Of a stretch of 64,000 bases of DNA, positions 46,690-58,831 are shown in pieces. Numbering within the stretch: the first letter of the stretch is position 1; each line of letters begins with the position of its first letter. The notes beneath the pieces are model-generated. The model saw only the letters and a program-made list of their open reading frames with translations. It was not told the DNA's origin and searched no databases. The stretch is from Brachynemurus nebulosus (Eukaryota; Arthropoda; Insecta; Neuroptera; Myrmeleontidae), in the NCBI GenBank assembly GCA_035578155.1, contig JAPWDM010000005.1:45906954-45970953 (forward strand), in the 5' to 3' direction. The position numbers and the translations under genes were made by a program.

Positions 46690-46890
46690 CACTAAAAAAA
46701 GGGGTTTCTCAAAAGCTTGAAATTAGTGTCCAACCGTAGTTTTGGCTTCGGCTTTGGCCACCTACGGCCGCAAAATGCACCTTCGGTTGTACATTCGGTT
46801 CCAGCTGAAGAGTTTGTGATCAAAAAATAAAATTCCTGAGAGGTACCGGAACGCCGTACCGCCATGTTCCAGCCAAAATTAAGCACTATT
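46690..46890. repeat. Dispersed repeat with GTTCCAGC...AATTAAG end
   Basis: AAATAAAATTCCTGAGAGGT (then ACCGGAACGCCGT...GTTCCAGCCAAAATTAAGC) matches 59782-59865, which reads AAATAAAAATCCCTGGGAGG...GTTCCAGCTGAAATTAAGC. The left part has repeated TTCGGCTT motifs, echoed at 47300-47345. The class is unknown. Confidence 0.5.
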
Positions 46891-47809
46891 TCAATATAAT
46901 AAAATTACAAAGCCATAATTTTTTTTTAAATTCCCAACTAAGTGATTCTCTATATAGAGAAAAAGGATGATCGTAACATTATTCGTTTAATGTTGAGTTT
47001 GTAATACAAAAAATTCGCCAAACGTTTATTATACACGCATTAAGTCAGGATTTCGTACTCAGTAACTAGAATTTTTCATCATTTTCGAGATTTTGTTTTT
47101 ATTTAATGTTAAAATTAGCCTTTAGTTTGTAAATAATATGACTGACTATCGGAACTTTTTACTTTCAATATGAGTAAAAAAAAATTCAATAATGACTTAA
47201 AAAAAATGATTATTAAACTGAGTAAAATGAAATCCCAAAAATGTTTATTAAATTATACTATTTATTATATTTGCAGCACATATTCTAATTTTAATTGCAC
47301 CTTTGGCTTCGGCTTCGGTTTTTGTTACCAAACTAACCTTCGACCGGACCCTGCTTAGAAGTATAAGCAGCTATTATATGATTGAATTTAATAGATAAAA
47401 TTTGAATAGCAAATTATATATTTTTTAATTAAAATTTGAAGTTACTTGTCCTCAAAATATTGAAATTAATTTAACCTAATGATATAATCGAATTAAAAAA
47501 AATTCTTTTTCCTATATCAGTTTTCATAGAAGTAATTCGAATTAGGGTGATCTGACAGAAGTCCTTTTTTTATATTTTATATTATACTACAGTAAATGTG
47601 TTTTACAATTTTTCAAAATACATCAACAGATAAAATTAGAACATCATTAAGCGAAACCTGATGATGATGAGATGATAATGATGATGATAAGATGATGAGT
47701 GTCGTATTATCTCTATCGTATGTCAAATTTAGAAGATATAATTGCACTAAAATTTGACCCGGTGCCGAAGAAGCAATTACAAAACAAAAAAGGATATTAA
47801 GTATCAAAA
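46891..47809. other. Repeat-rich spacer
   Basis: Contains a dispersed-repeat fragment near 47010-47090, a TTGGCTTCGGCTTCGG block near 47303, and a GAT/ATG microsatellite at 47661-47697. No gene. Confidence 0.4.
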
Positions 47810-47812
47810 CTA

Positions 47813-49812
47813 CACAGAAAAAAAAACAGTGATTTTATTTACAAAACCGCTTTTAGTATTTTGCTTTCGTTGTTAAAACTAAAATTTGAGTAATTGTAAC
47901 AAAACTCGCTTTTAGTGATTAATATAAGTTTTATTAATCCTACAAATTGCGTTTTATTAATTTGTTAATATAAAATTTTGTAAATATTACAAAAACTTTT
48001 GTAATAACAAAACAAATAATTTAGTAGTATATTTTTGTAGCATTAATTACAGTTCTATTAAATATTTTAAGTAAATATAAGAAAAATATTTGTAATTATA
48101 ACACTGTTTTAAAAATCAAAATGCGCATGCTTAAAGTAAAAGTCTCTTTTGTAATTAAAACGAAAATTTTTGTAATAATTAAATGACGCTTGCGCAGAGT
48201 TGACAAGTTGATACGTTTATGTGATATTTTGTAAACGTTCATATAATACCTATATATGCATTTAAAGAAACCCTGATTTAGTGATTATCAAAAAGTTTTG
48301 TATTTCTCATTTAAAAATTGTGTTTTGTAATTATAACAAAAAGTTTTGTAATAAATAACTGACGCAAACGCAATATTAACGAATTCTATGATTTTTAGAA
48401 TGTTGTGTAGTATTCATAGCGTCATTCTGTGATAGAGTCCATCTTCATAAATATTTATTATAACCTGACAAGAGTTTATGAAAAAACATAGTATACAATC
48501 TCAATTTAAAAGATTGTTTGTACGTTAGAAATATGACAAGAAAACTTGCTAATGGTTTTACTATCGAAAATCTGACAATGGCTAGTAAGTATTTTCATAA
48601 ATTATTTTTTGCTCACAAATATTAATAATATTCCTATTAAAATTTGATCTCTTTTTTTCAGATACTAAAAGCAATTTTGAACATTATGGAAAAAATAATT
48701 TCAGATTTGCAGTTAAACTTTTTTATAACCAAAGAAAAGTTCCTTCAGTTCAGAAATTTATAAAACACTAGCAAATTTGCATTCCTTTTCAAATTCAAGT
48801 AAGGGTTATTTTTTGCTTAGACATGTTTTTAAGCTTCATATTTTAGTCAGTAAAATATTCTTTTTTTACAGGTGGAAAACATGCTAGGTACTCCTATTTT
48901 ATCTTTTTACTTTGATTCTGAATCGAATATGTAATTCATTATTCGACTATATGCGAAAAACCTCAGTCAAGTAAATTACTAACAAATTAAAAGGATTCTT
49001 TTTCAAATTCAAGTAAGTTTTTTATTATTTGGTTAGACATTTTTTATGTTTCATATTTTAGTAAGATATGCTTTTTTACAGATAAACAACATGTTTGTTT
49101 TCGTTTTGTTTTTTAAAATTTTTCACTGGATTTTGAAGATGTAATTGAATATTAGACTACAGTTATATCTTTTTTTGAAATTTGCTTAATATTAGTTCTG
49201 AATATAAAAATATGTTAGAATTATTTCTAAAACACTTGCCATACCTCCTGTAAGTTAATACATTTTAACATAACTTTTTATTTTTTTGTATTAATTAATT
49301 AATAAATTCATTTATATAAAATAAAATTTTTCTTATTTTACAGGGACTAACTGGATGTACTTTGATAATTAATGTAATGCTGTGTAAAATAGATGTGAAG
49401 TTTGAATTTTGTACATATTTTATAGTCACATCTGTTTTGTTTTTTCAAAGTATATCCAATAAGTTCCTTTCCTTCACAAATATCCTTAATAATATTTACA
49501 GGGGTTATTTGTAAGTACAACAAAAAAATATAGTAAAATTTACTATAAAATTTAGTATTTACCAATTACAAATTCCATTTAGTAATTATAACAAAGTTTA
49601 TTAAATGTTCAACAAAACATACGTTGAGTTTTATACACAAAAATAAGTCTTTGTGATAATTACAAAAATTATTCTGAATTAATAGAACCTTTTAGTACTC
49701 AGATTTTTAATAAAAGTGGTTTTGTAATATTACTAAACGGTTCTATTGGAGTAAAAATTTTGTAATATTAATTCACGTTTTTGTAATATACAGTGAGTTT
49801 TTTTTTTCTGTG
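47813..49812. mobile_element. 2-kb TA-flanked element with CACAG ends and dense TTTTGTAAT motifs
   Basis: The left end reads CTA|CACAGAAAAAAAAACAGTG and the right CAGTGAG(T)n CTGTG|TAG, inverted with a TA duplication. For several hundred bases inside both ends, TTTTGTAATNNTTACAAAA-like motifs recur in both orientations. The middle third (48530-49380) is different: it has good splice signals and a short spliced ORF, so this may be a near-complete unknown DNA transposon rather than a MITE. No recognisable transposase. Confidence 0.65.
48533..48771 (+). CDS. Possible short spliced ORF inside the 2-kb element
   Basis: Exon 48533-48584 (MTRKLANGFTIENLTMA) ends at a consensus donor GTAAGTATTT. After a 77-nt intron with TTTTTTTCAG, exon 48662-48771 continues NTKSNFEHYGKNNFRFAVKL and FYNQRKVPSVQKFIKH before TAG. 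The phases match, giving 53 aa. The basic, aromatic composition would suit a DNA-binding N-terminus of a transposase, but I do not recognise the family. Downstream, two similar blocks (CTTTTTCAAATTCAAGTAAG near 48783 and 49002) look like duplicated, decayed exons. Function is unknown and the reading is tentative. Confidence 0.35.
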
Positions 49813-49815
49813 TAG

Positions 49816-50460
49816 AATTAATAAATAGTATTGTTCAGTAGCAATTCTTAAATAATTTTTTTTGTTATTAAAATAAAACTTTTCAACTTTTTAAATTCTG
49901 AATAAGGTAGCCGTTTTTCAATTGGAAATAGCTATTCTTATTATCAGTTATGGAAGAGGAAATTATTATAGTCAACCAAACACAAACCCATTGCCAAATA
50001 ATAAAAATTCCTGGCAATGGCGCCTGCCAATTTCCTCCCTTTCCTATTTGATGTACGGTCATGTCTTAATGGCTGCTCAAATTCGTGCTAGCATTGTTAG
50101 TCATGTGTCAAATAGTTGGGAAAGATCTAGACTTTTTACTCAGGAGCAATCGGGATCTCCTTATATTACAAAACGTCGGTACGTCACCGAAATGTCTAGA
50201 CCTCACACCTATGGTACTACTTGCGAACTTAAGGCGGCGGGGGAGATATTCCCTTATGAGTTTCAAGTGTTTCAGGGTGGCATTCTTCTTGCTACCTTTG
50301 GGGAAGCACTACAAGGAGTTAAACGAATCCGATTCACAGGAGATTTTAATGCAGGACATTTTGATGTTTTAATTACGTTGGCTGAATCCACAAATCCTAG
50401 TGTATATGTAAAAGTGAAATATGGACTGTCTTCATCTATTCCCAGTTGTTTCTAGAAAAC
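49816..50460 (+). pseudogene. OTU-type cysteine protease relic, probably transposon-derived
   Basis: The open frame 49922-50455 (177 codons) reads SLSYLMYGH, QIRASIVSHVSNSWE, then YVTEMSRPHTYGTTCELKAA, EFQVFQGG and GHFDVLITL. This is the order of an OTU domain: after the catalytic DGNC helix comes QIR-x-x-I/V, then WGT/YGT-x-x-EL-x-A, a strand, and finally the catalytic HFD. The nucleophile region (GGCAAT...TGCCAATTT, about 50013-50032) sits in another frame with extra bases, and the expected Asp is missing, so the enzyme is dead. OTU domains occur in several transposon proteins, including Helitron/Helentron types. No host gene context is seen and the frame lacks a convincing start. Confidence 0.6.
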
Positions 50461-50479
50461 GGTAGTAGAGATCAAAAAA

Positions 50480-51600
50480 TGATGAAAGAAAAGTATAGGT
50501 AAAACTGGCATACGAATCGAAAGAAAAATGTTAGAGTTAAGTGAAAGTTATGCTGCAGGACCGTAAGGCCCTAAAAAGGGTTTAAAGTAAACGGTGGGAC
50601 GTATCATTACTAAATTTTTCGCAAATACTATTGAGTTTCTGAAAAAAATAAACGTTACATTATAATTAATCCTTAAGGTCCGAAGGTCTCAAAAAGAACT
50701 AAAAATAATATTGGCTGAGCGAATCTTGACTTGATTTTGCTCCAATAGTACTGAGATTCTGAGAAAACTGGACGTGAGGTTAAAATTGCCCTCTAGGGTT
50801 CTGGAGACTCAAAAAACCCCAAAATAAACGACTGGGTGGATCTTAACCATTGCTCACATATTATTAAGAATCCGAAACAAATTAACGCGAGTTTGAAAAT
50901 ATTCTCCAGAGCCTTGGGAGCTCGAATCGTCTCGCAAATTAACGTACTCTTTAAGTTATCAATGTGACTATCTGAAGGTATGAAAATTAGATACGTTATT
51001 GAAATATGAAAATAGCATAGAATTTCAGTATATCTGATTTAAAAGTAAGATGAGGTCAAAATTAATTCACAGGGCTAATCAAATAGGACTCTAATTAAAC
51101 AGCTGGTCCGATCTTGACAAAATTTTATCAAACTATGTTATCGAAATATGAATAAGATTATTTTAAAGTCGCTGGGCGTGTCAAGCGATGCACTACAAGG
51201 AACTGATTTTGTATAAAATTTCAGAACATTAAATTTAAATGAACATGTGGTCGAAATTGTCCATCGGTGACACCAAATAAATTCCAAATTAAAAAGCTGA
51301 AGAAGTTTTGACAAAATTTTGCTCAAATACTATAGAGATCTCCGAAAAAGATGAAAGAAGTGGTTAAAATTTTCTCCCAAGGCCTTGATACTCTGAAAGG
51401 CCTACCTATATGATGTTTTTGCGGTGCGAATATTAGCGACCTTATTAAAATATGAAGATAGTTATTACAGAGTCGTTGGGCGAGCAGACCCCAGCGCTAT
51501 AAATAATTGACTTTGCTTAGAATTTCGAAATATCTGATTTAATTTAACTTAAGAAATCTAATTGGACCTAAAATTTAGAAAATTTTACGTTGGTGAAACC
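50480..51600. repeat. Degenerate tandem repeat of about 120 bp after the OTU relic
   Basis: Related boxes recur: TTTTTCGCAAATACTATTG near 50620, TTTTGCTCCAATAGTACTG near 50738, TTGCTCACATATTATTAAG near 50853, TTTTATCAAACTATGTTAT near 51121, TTTTGCTCAAATACTATAG near 51318. Each is followed by a GAxxxxTGAGAAAA-like box and a TCTCAAAA box. Units are heavily diverged. It ends near ACCACGGGCCACAGCTGGTA (51598-51617). Confidence 0.55.
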
Positions 51601-51619
51601 ACGGGCCACAGCTGGTACT

Positions 51620-54150
51620 ATATAGCAAAAGAATAATAATTCAATCAAAAATTGACGGTTTAATTGATATAAGCCTCCTAATCTACGAGCATACTAACAT
51701 AATTACTTTATACATATGACTAATTATTTCACTGACAGTTTTTAAGGCATTGAAAAATTTTAGTAAACTTAGTGACGTCGTTAAATTAAAAATCAAGCTT
51801 TATAATTTGGATGTGCAATTTTCATTTTGCCATTAAAATTTCCGAATTCCTTTAAGAAATTATTATTTACCGTCTCGAACTGTAGCCTACTTAGTCCCCT
51901 TATAAATACGCCATTGGATACTATCAAATTGTAAAAATTCGAATAAGACTTTTTCGTATGTGAACTAAAACTAAATCGTGACATTACAAAGATTCATATG
52001 AGAAAAATCATAAATTGTAGACAAACAAAGATAAAATAAATTTTGTAATTTAATAACGAACTAATTACCCACATGTGTTGTCTTATAGTTTGTATTATTA
52101 ATAATAAAATTAATCAAAAGGAAAGATAAAAATCACACTGGTACTTTTTAAATTCTAAAATTAAATCAACACTAAGAAATAGTTTAATATTACTTATATC
52201 AAACTTATCTTAATTTTATCTTACAAACTTACCAAATAGTAACTGAATCTTGCTGATAACATCATCTTAACCATGTAATCGTAATAAACTCAAAACTGTA
52301 TCGCAATAAAATTGAGCAAACACACATTTATGTTACATTAAACTTTTACCAACACAAAATTTTATTTAAACAATTAAAAAACAGCACTTCAATCGTTTGA
52401 ATCGAATATGTTCCATATTTTAAATTTGAATATTTTATAAAAAACAAAAACAAAACGGAATCAACATTTTTTCTGTTCGAATTTTGTGATTTGAATTTTA
52501 AAAAATTATTTTAATTGTTTACTTTATGTAACCACTGCCAAATTTACTTTCTTTTTCAAATTTGAAATTATTTTTGATTTGGTAAACTCAGTTGATTTTT
52601 TTTGAAATTCGTACGTTTATGTAAGTGTTGGATTGCGGTACTGAATATTAAATTTAATTCTTAATCGTGGTTTTGCATTATTTATAAGACGTTTGAATTT
52701 AACACAGTTTTGATTTAAAATATAAATAATTTAGTGACTAATCAGCCGTAAGATATGAATCAAGTTCTCGGAACGTAACTGTTGGACAAAAGTGGCATTT
52801 TTTAAAAAACGTTATTGCATGATTTAGAACAATTTTGTTAATTTTTGGCCTAACTAGAATTGCAATTATATTGTCAAGTCAATTTTGGTATTCTATTAAA
52901 AAAGATTTAAAATTTACCATCAAGTAACATTGAGTTGACATTTTATTTACGTTTGAATGAAAGAAAACAAGTTATTCACCCCGATGAGGTCATAAAGGGT
53001 ATTAAAAATATTTTTTTGTGTAATCTATAATCCTGACGATACAAGCGTGAATATTTTGACTACTTATAAATTTTCACTATCAATATTCTCATTTTTGGCA
53101 TGATTAAAAATGTAAAATAGAAATAAAATCGACTTTCAGACAAGGCGCTTAATTTTTTAATGAAATTTTTCCATTTTGAAAACAAATTTGAAATATTTAT
53201 TCACAAATTGCTGTTTTACCTTTCACATTTATAAACTTACACTAATTTTTGACAAAATTTGCTAGCGCCACTATGAAAATTAGTTCTAAACACAACACGT
53301 TTTGGGTACAAATCACGTGAATTTCAATAAAATCAAATGAGTTTTTACTTTTTTTATTATTTTTTTTAAAATAATGATCCTAAATACTTCGAATCATTCT
53401 TTAACCAATAACGTTTTTAACAAATATTTAATTTACACTCCACTTCTTTAAAAATATCAACAAACAAATGAAGAACAAATTCGAATATTTAAAATTTCCA
53501 AAACAAAACAATAAATGAGTAAAAAGAAAGGGGTTAAGGAAGTACATCAATTGTTTCAAGAGCACTTTTTTATACAATAAAATTACAAAATTATAAATGT
53601 AAAGTAATGTAATATGAATGATACTTGAAGTGTACTAAGTCTGTTTATAAGTTAGGTTCATCTAGTGCAATATTGTCTATTGGAATATTATCTTACTTCA
53701 ATAATGAATCGGCGAATAAAAGATTATATACAATTATTAGTTTTAGAGTTAATATTTTCTGTATAATATACCATGCTTTGGCGTAATAGTATGTAAAATA
53801 TAAAACATGTATGTATACATATACATTTTATTTACAATTAGATGAGTTTGTATTTGAGTAGTGTACTTGATTGAGTACATACAAGTATTTTATAAAAGCG
53901 ATGGTGCAATCACAAAATTGGTTAATGTATTTCAAACTATGCACTCTCAATATCAAACATAGTACACGTATATGTACAGAATGTAACAGAAGTATCCTAA
54001 AGTTAATATATTTTTTTGAAAACTTGCCGTCTGCAAACATGATAATAACTAGAGTAATGAGGCAATTTGAGGGATACGGTTTACATTAGTTTGCATGACC
54101 AAATCGACTGGAACTAGGACCTATTCGTTATCAAGATGGCATGGCTCCCG
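51620..54150. other. AT-rich spacer, nothing recognised
   Basis: No gene or bounded repeat is identified. Short open frames at 51793-51984 and 53828-54089 have no supporting features. Confidence 0.45.
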
Positions 54151-54372
54151 AAAAGAGATCGGTAGCCTGATGGTAAGCCGCTTGACTAGTTATCAAGAGT
54201 CGTGAATTCGAGTCTCAGCCGATTCAGTTTAAGAATTTTTCAGTCACCATGCAATTTTTAACTAACCCTTTTAAACAAACCATGTGGAGAAATTTTTTTG
54301 TCTCAGAATGCCGGACTTATTGCCACTGATAAGTACAATAGATAAAGTTCCAAAAAAAAAGAAAAAAAAAAT
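54150..54372 (+). mobile_element. tRNA-derived SINE
   Basis: Bases 54160-54225 form a tRNA-like head. An A box (TAGCCTGATGGTAAG) is followed about 30 bp later by a B box (GAATTCGAGTCTC), i.e. an internal RNA polymerase III promoter. The body includes AGAATGCCGGACTTATTGCC and ends in an A-rich tail at about 54350-54372. The head does not fold into a sound tRNA gene, so this is a SINE. Reverse transcription would depend on a LINE elsewhere. Confidence 0.75.
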
Positions 54373-54536
54373 CCCAACATCAAAAAAGTGAACCTTAAGA
54401 ATTTACAAAATATAAATTATATTATAAATATCATATTAAATTATAATATTATATTATAATGTTGATAAAATTAAACATTATTTAAAATTATAACATATTT
54501 CGGAAAATCTGTCGCAGATGGCGGCACCTATACCAG

Positions 54537-54540
<4 letters not shown>

Positions 54541-54617
<77 letters not shown>
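54541..54617. repeat. (TA)n microsatellite
   Basis: About 77 bp of TA, flanked by GATGGCGGCACCTATACCAG and ACAGCATTTTGAGCCGCCAT, with a short inverted GGCGGC/GCCGCC pair. Confidence 0.97.
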
Positions 54618-54620
<3 letters not shown>

Positions 54621-54804
54621 AGCATTTTGAGCCGCCATATTGCAGGACGAGTTAACTCGTCTTAATCATTTAAAGAGTTAAGAGAACGGTTTGGTCATAG
54701 TTACTAAAGTAAATCCTGTGTTCAAATTTCAGTTTAACTGAACTTTAAGTAGTCATATTAAAGCTAATGTATATTTAAATACGAACAAATGCTCGCCATA
54801 CTTA

Positions 54805-55039
54805 CAGGCGCGTATACAAAGGAGAGTCAAGGGGTTATGACCCCCCTCCCTCGAGAATTAAAATTATACACTAGATATTATTTAATTTTGAGCACAATAT
54901 CAGTTAATTGTAAGAACAGTTTTTTTTTTTGCTCGTCAGCTTCAATTTTGGTTTGTTAATTTTGTCTTTGCAATTTTTTTAGTTCTTTCATTTCTCGCGT
55001 GACCTCCTCCTCCAAGACGCTCGCCTGTAAACGCCCCTG
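54805..55039. mobile_element. hAT MITE, 235 bp
   Basis: CAGGCGCGTATAC at the left faces GTAAACGCCCCTG at the right. Flanks CATACTTA (54797-54804) and TATACTTA (55040-55047) form a 7-of-8 target duplication. Confidence 0.88.
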
Positions 55040-55047
55040 TATACTTA

Positions 55048-57856
55048 GTAAGGTCTGCAAGTACTCGATAATAGTAAAATTAGAATTATGAAAGCCATTT
55101 TTTCGCTAGAACAAAGCAGTTCACTTTGCCCAAACAGGAAAACAATGGTGCCGAAAATCTTACATTAATTTCAAATTTGGTGGTATAGGATTACCGCCAT
55201 CTCTTAAGAAGGACAGGTACATTTAAAAATTTTGTGTAAAAACTGTAGTGTATTCATCTAAAAAAAAAATACTTTTCCTTGCATTTTTATTCAATTTCTC
55301 CCTACTAACTTTTTTTATTACTCTTTTCTATGTGTAATTTTTAAATATTTCACTAAAAATTTCTAAAGCAATCTTTTTTTTCACATGTACACCTTCTAGC
55401 CCACAAACCTTTACCTGAATTGTGAAAATATAAGAGAATATAAGCTCTAAAATTTATGTATCAAATTAATCCTAATATTTTTCTTTTTTTTGCTACTTGT
55501 TCCTATTTTAGTCACCAAAATTTCGTTTAAGTAGATAACTTTATTAAGTTTTTATAAGTAGATAACTATAAATGAAAGAAACGTCACCAAAAACTTTATA
55601 ATTAACTTTAAATCAAATTTTTACCTGAAGTAATAATTGTTTTCCAGCGTTCCCACCATCAACAGTATCGACGATCACAAATAGTTCACAAAAGTTTCAA
55701 TCATTAAATTCTGTATCATTCTGTCGACCTGCACTAAAAAACGTATCATTCACAAATATATCCATCTTTGTTACTTGAATAATCAATTTGATTCGGTTAA
55801 ACAAAGAGATGCACGTCTTTTTTTTTTTGTTAATATTATACAAAAGAAACTGTTTCAGATTGTATTATGAACGTATTTGTAACATTGATATAAATTATAC
55901 ATGCATATTACTTATTTAGATTAGTATACAGTGTGTTTAGTGAAACATAAGATTAAATAGATACTAACAATCGTACTGAGTGATTTGTATTTTTTTTTTT
56001 TTTACTTGTGGTGTCCGGAATTTTGAACGTTTACTGTACCTGCGTGTTATATTAAGAATTAAACAATGACCTTAACATATCAAGACAAATATTACACCTA
56101 TTTTATTTTAATTGAAACAATAGCTGAAAGTCAATAAATGAGTTATGTGACCCTAACAAAGAATCTTAATCATATGCTATGTTCCTATATGTCTTTTAGA
56201 TTATATAACTGACAATGATGGAGTCTGAACTCTTTGGGCGCTGCTCAAAGGTCACACACTGCCCAAAGGGATATAATATAAATTTTTTTTAAAATATAAT
56301 ATAGTCATCATTGTTTATCACATGTGATATAGTCGATTTTTTATTTCATTCCAAATTCTGTAATGATAGGTTGCGATTTTTTTCTTACGATTACTTCGAT
56401 TAAAATAACTTCAATAATTTATAATTTGACATTAATTAAAGGTTATATTGGTTTGTGGTTTTCTGTTTAATTTAAAAAATATGAGTTTAATTAAGAAAAA
56501 AATCAATCAAGTATAAGTTGTATTTACGCGGATAGTGATCCGTACAATAAGTTGTTTTAAACGTGGATCTGGTGTTACAGTATGTGAGGCTAGACACAGT
56601 TTTATTCCTAACGGATCATTTTTGTCAGGTACGATGAGAGGGTGGGTTAGCCGGGGTTGTAGTCTTGGCGCCTGGACTGGAAGAAGGGCCCGTAATGGTC
56701 GGTTGGGGCCCGGGTAAAAAACTTTTTTTCACTCGTCACTTATTTTTTCGTGGAAAAACTTTTAAGAGATGTATTTTATTTCCGGAGCCCACTATTTCTC
56801 TCCACGGCTCCAAGAGCCTTCTGTCCTTACAAAATTTTTGTAGAGACAAAAGTTGTTTCTTACATTTTGAAGAATATTTTTATATAATTGATCGTTCTAA
56901 CTCATTCTCAGTGTTCATGTATTTTTTTTTTATAGATTTTTTCTCAGCGATCCTTTTGTTGACAAGGGTGGATAACAGAAGTTTTTAAACGTTTTTCCTG
57001 AAAAATATGTGAGTGAAACCAATAAAAATGGTGTTTTGTTAGGTTAATGTAAATTAAACTGTCAAAATTTCCTGTTTTCCTGAAATCATTGTTGGCCTCA
57101 GTAGAATTTTAGTTACAATTTTATGTAAATTAATTAATGATTAATAATTTAATAACTAATATTAATTTCTATAAATGAAGACATAAAAATACAATAAAAT
57201 TTAATTCACTTTTTAGTTGCAGTATGTTACAATTATATAAAGTATTATGTATTCTTTTCTAAAATAAAGTTTTTATTTAAAAAAAAAAAAAATGTTGAAA
57301 TTTCACATTTCTAATTTTAATAGCATTATTTTCATTTCAATTACACTCGGCTTTTCAATCCAAATTTAACTAAAGGCGTTACACTTTTAGCGTTACACTT
57401 TAGCCTGACGCATTAAACATATTCATTGCTCACGACAAAGGTGTGCATGGCCTACCTATAGAATTTTTCCCTTCAGAAATTAAAAGTCGCAAAAATTTGA
57501 ACGAAACCTAAAATTTATTTTGGCCTGTGTTATGTAAAAGGTTGCCCATCAATGCTATACATTACTGAATTCTTTATTTCCTTTAACTTCCTACATGAAG
57601 CCTGTAAATTTCTTTTTCGTTTCGCCTGTAAAACGGGAGGATACTGAAGTAATTCCATAAGTGTTCTCTCTTATCCATTTTACTATGGAGCACTAAAAAT
57701 GATATTTTGCTACTAAGAGGCAATTTATATTTAAGTATTTTCTTCTAATTCGATACAGGATTGGGGCTTTGGCCCTTGGGCTAGAAATTGAAGCGTACTT
57801 CAATTCTCTTGGTGAGTCTTTATTTTCTGAAATGACACTAAATAAATGTTTATTTC
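55048..57856. other. AT-rich spacer with repeat fragments
   Basis: At 55627-55700 the minus strand reads ELFVIVDTVDGGNAGKQLLLQ up to a GTAAAA donor, exon-like but with an upstream stop. At 56640-56720 a G/C-rich segment (AAGGGCCCGTAATGG...GGGGCCCGGGTAAAAAAC) resembles the interior of the hAT MITE at 23472-23671. No gene is supported. Confidence 0.4.
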
Positions 57857-58831
57857 CTTAAGCGCCCATCCATAAAATACGTTATGCAAAATTTATGCAT
57901 TTTTTATCCCTCTCCTCCCCCTTTTATCACGCCCCGTCATATTCTTTCAACCACCTACTTAATAATACGTCACAAAACTTTTCCCACCAAAAGGAATGAT
58001 TATTTTGATGATTAATTATTAGTAGATAATATACAAGGTGGTCCAGAATTATGTACCGTAATTGCTAGAGCTGGTAGTACGTTATATTTTATTTATGATA
58101 TTTTAGGGGTACTTATTTTGCGTTAGAAGGATTAAATTAATGTCAACACTTATTCCACCACTCATGAATAAGGGGTGGTTTTGGGTGGTAGGTGTCAGTT
58201 ATCACGTCTTTTCTTTTTTAACTTGCAATTATTTAAACAAAATCCTTGGTAATATGATTCCTCAGACAATTTCACGCAAACAAAGTATACTTGTTACATT
58301 TCGATAAATATTACCGTTTTCGAGTAATTTAAAGTAGAAGTACCTATTTCCAAATTATCCCCTAATCATAAGTGATGGAATAATTGATACCATAAATTTA
58401 ATTGTCTTAATGTTCATACACACCCCTAGATTATGAATCGAGTAATCAAAAGCGCCCAAAATTGTTTTTAAAAGAAGAAGTTAATTTCGTTCCACCCCTC
58501 TACATTTTACCCCTCTGCTTTATCATCCTGATTATTGAGTTTTGGAAAAAAGTGTAGATGAAAAGGTACCATTATTTTTGAACATACTATCAGCTCCAGC
58601 AATTACGGTACATAATTCTGGACCACCCTGTATAAAAAGATGTTTAAACAATTTCGTCTTTCCACAGGATTTTATTGTAATAGACGACTATTGTTATTTT
58701 TGGCGATTTACTGCTTAGTTGTTAAAGGAAAATATTGTTTCACTCCTCCACTTTCACATCATTATGCTAGACAATTGCCCCCCACCCGTCTTTACTGTAT
58801 ATGCCAACGTATTTTATAAATAGCTCCTAAG
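57857..58831. mobile_element. MITE with CTTA(A/G)G...CATAAAATACGTT ends, split by another MITE
   Basis: The left CTTAAGCGCCCATCCATAAA (then ATACGTT) matches the complement of the right end (AACGTATTTTATAAATAGCT, then CCTAAG) with several mismatches. The TA-flanked MITE at 58034-58630 lies inside. No coding. Confidence 0.65.
58034..58630. mobile_element. TA-flanked MITE, 597 bp, nested
   Basis: CAAGGTGGTCCAGAATTATG (then TACCGTAATTGCTAGAGCTGG) at the left is mirrored almost exactly at the right, ending CTGGACCACCCTG, with TA at both borders. Terminal repeats are about 45 bp. No transposase. Confidence 0.9.

Noticed and set aside
54150..54230. A functional tRNA gene
   Set aside because: A and B boxes are present, but the acceptor and anticodon stems do not pair well and an A-tailed body follows, so it is a SINE.
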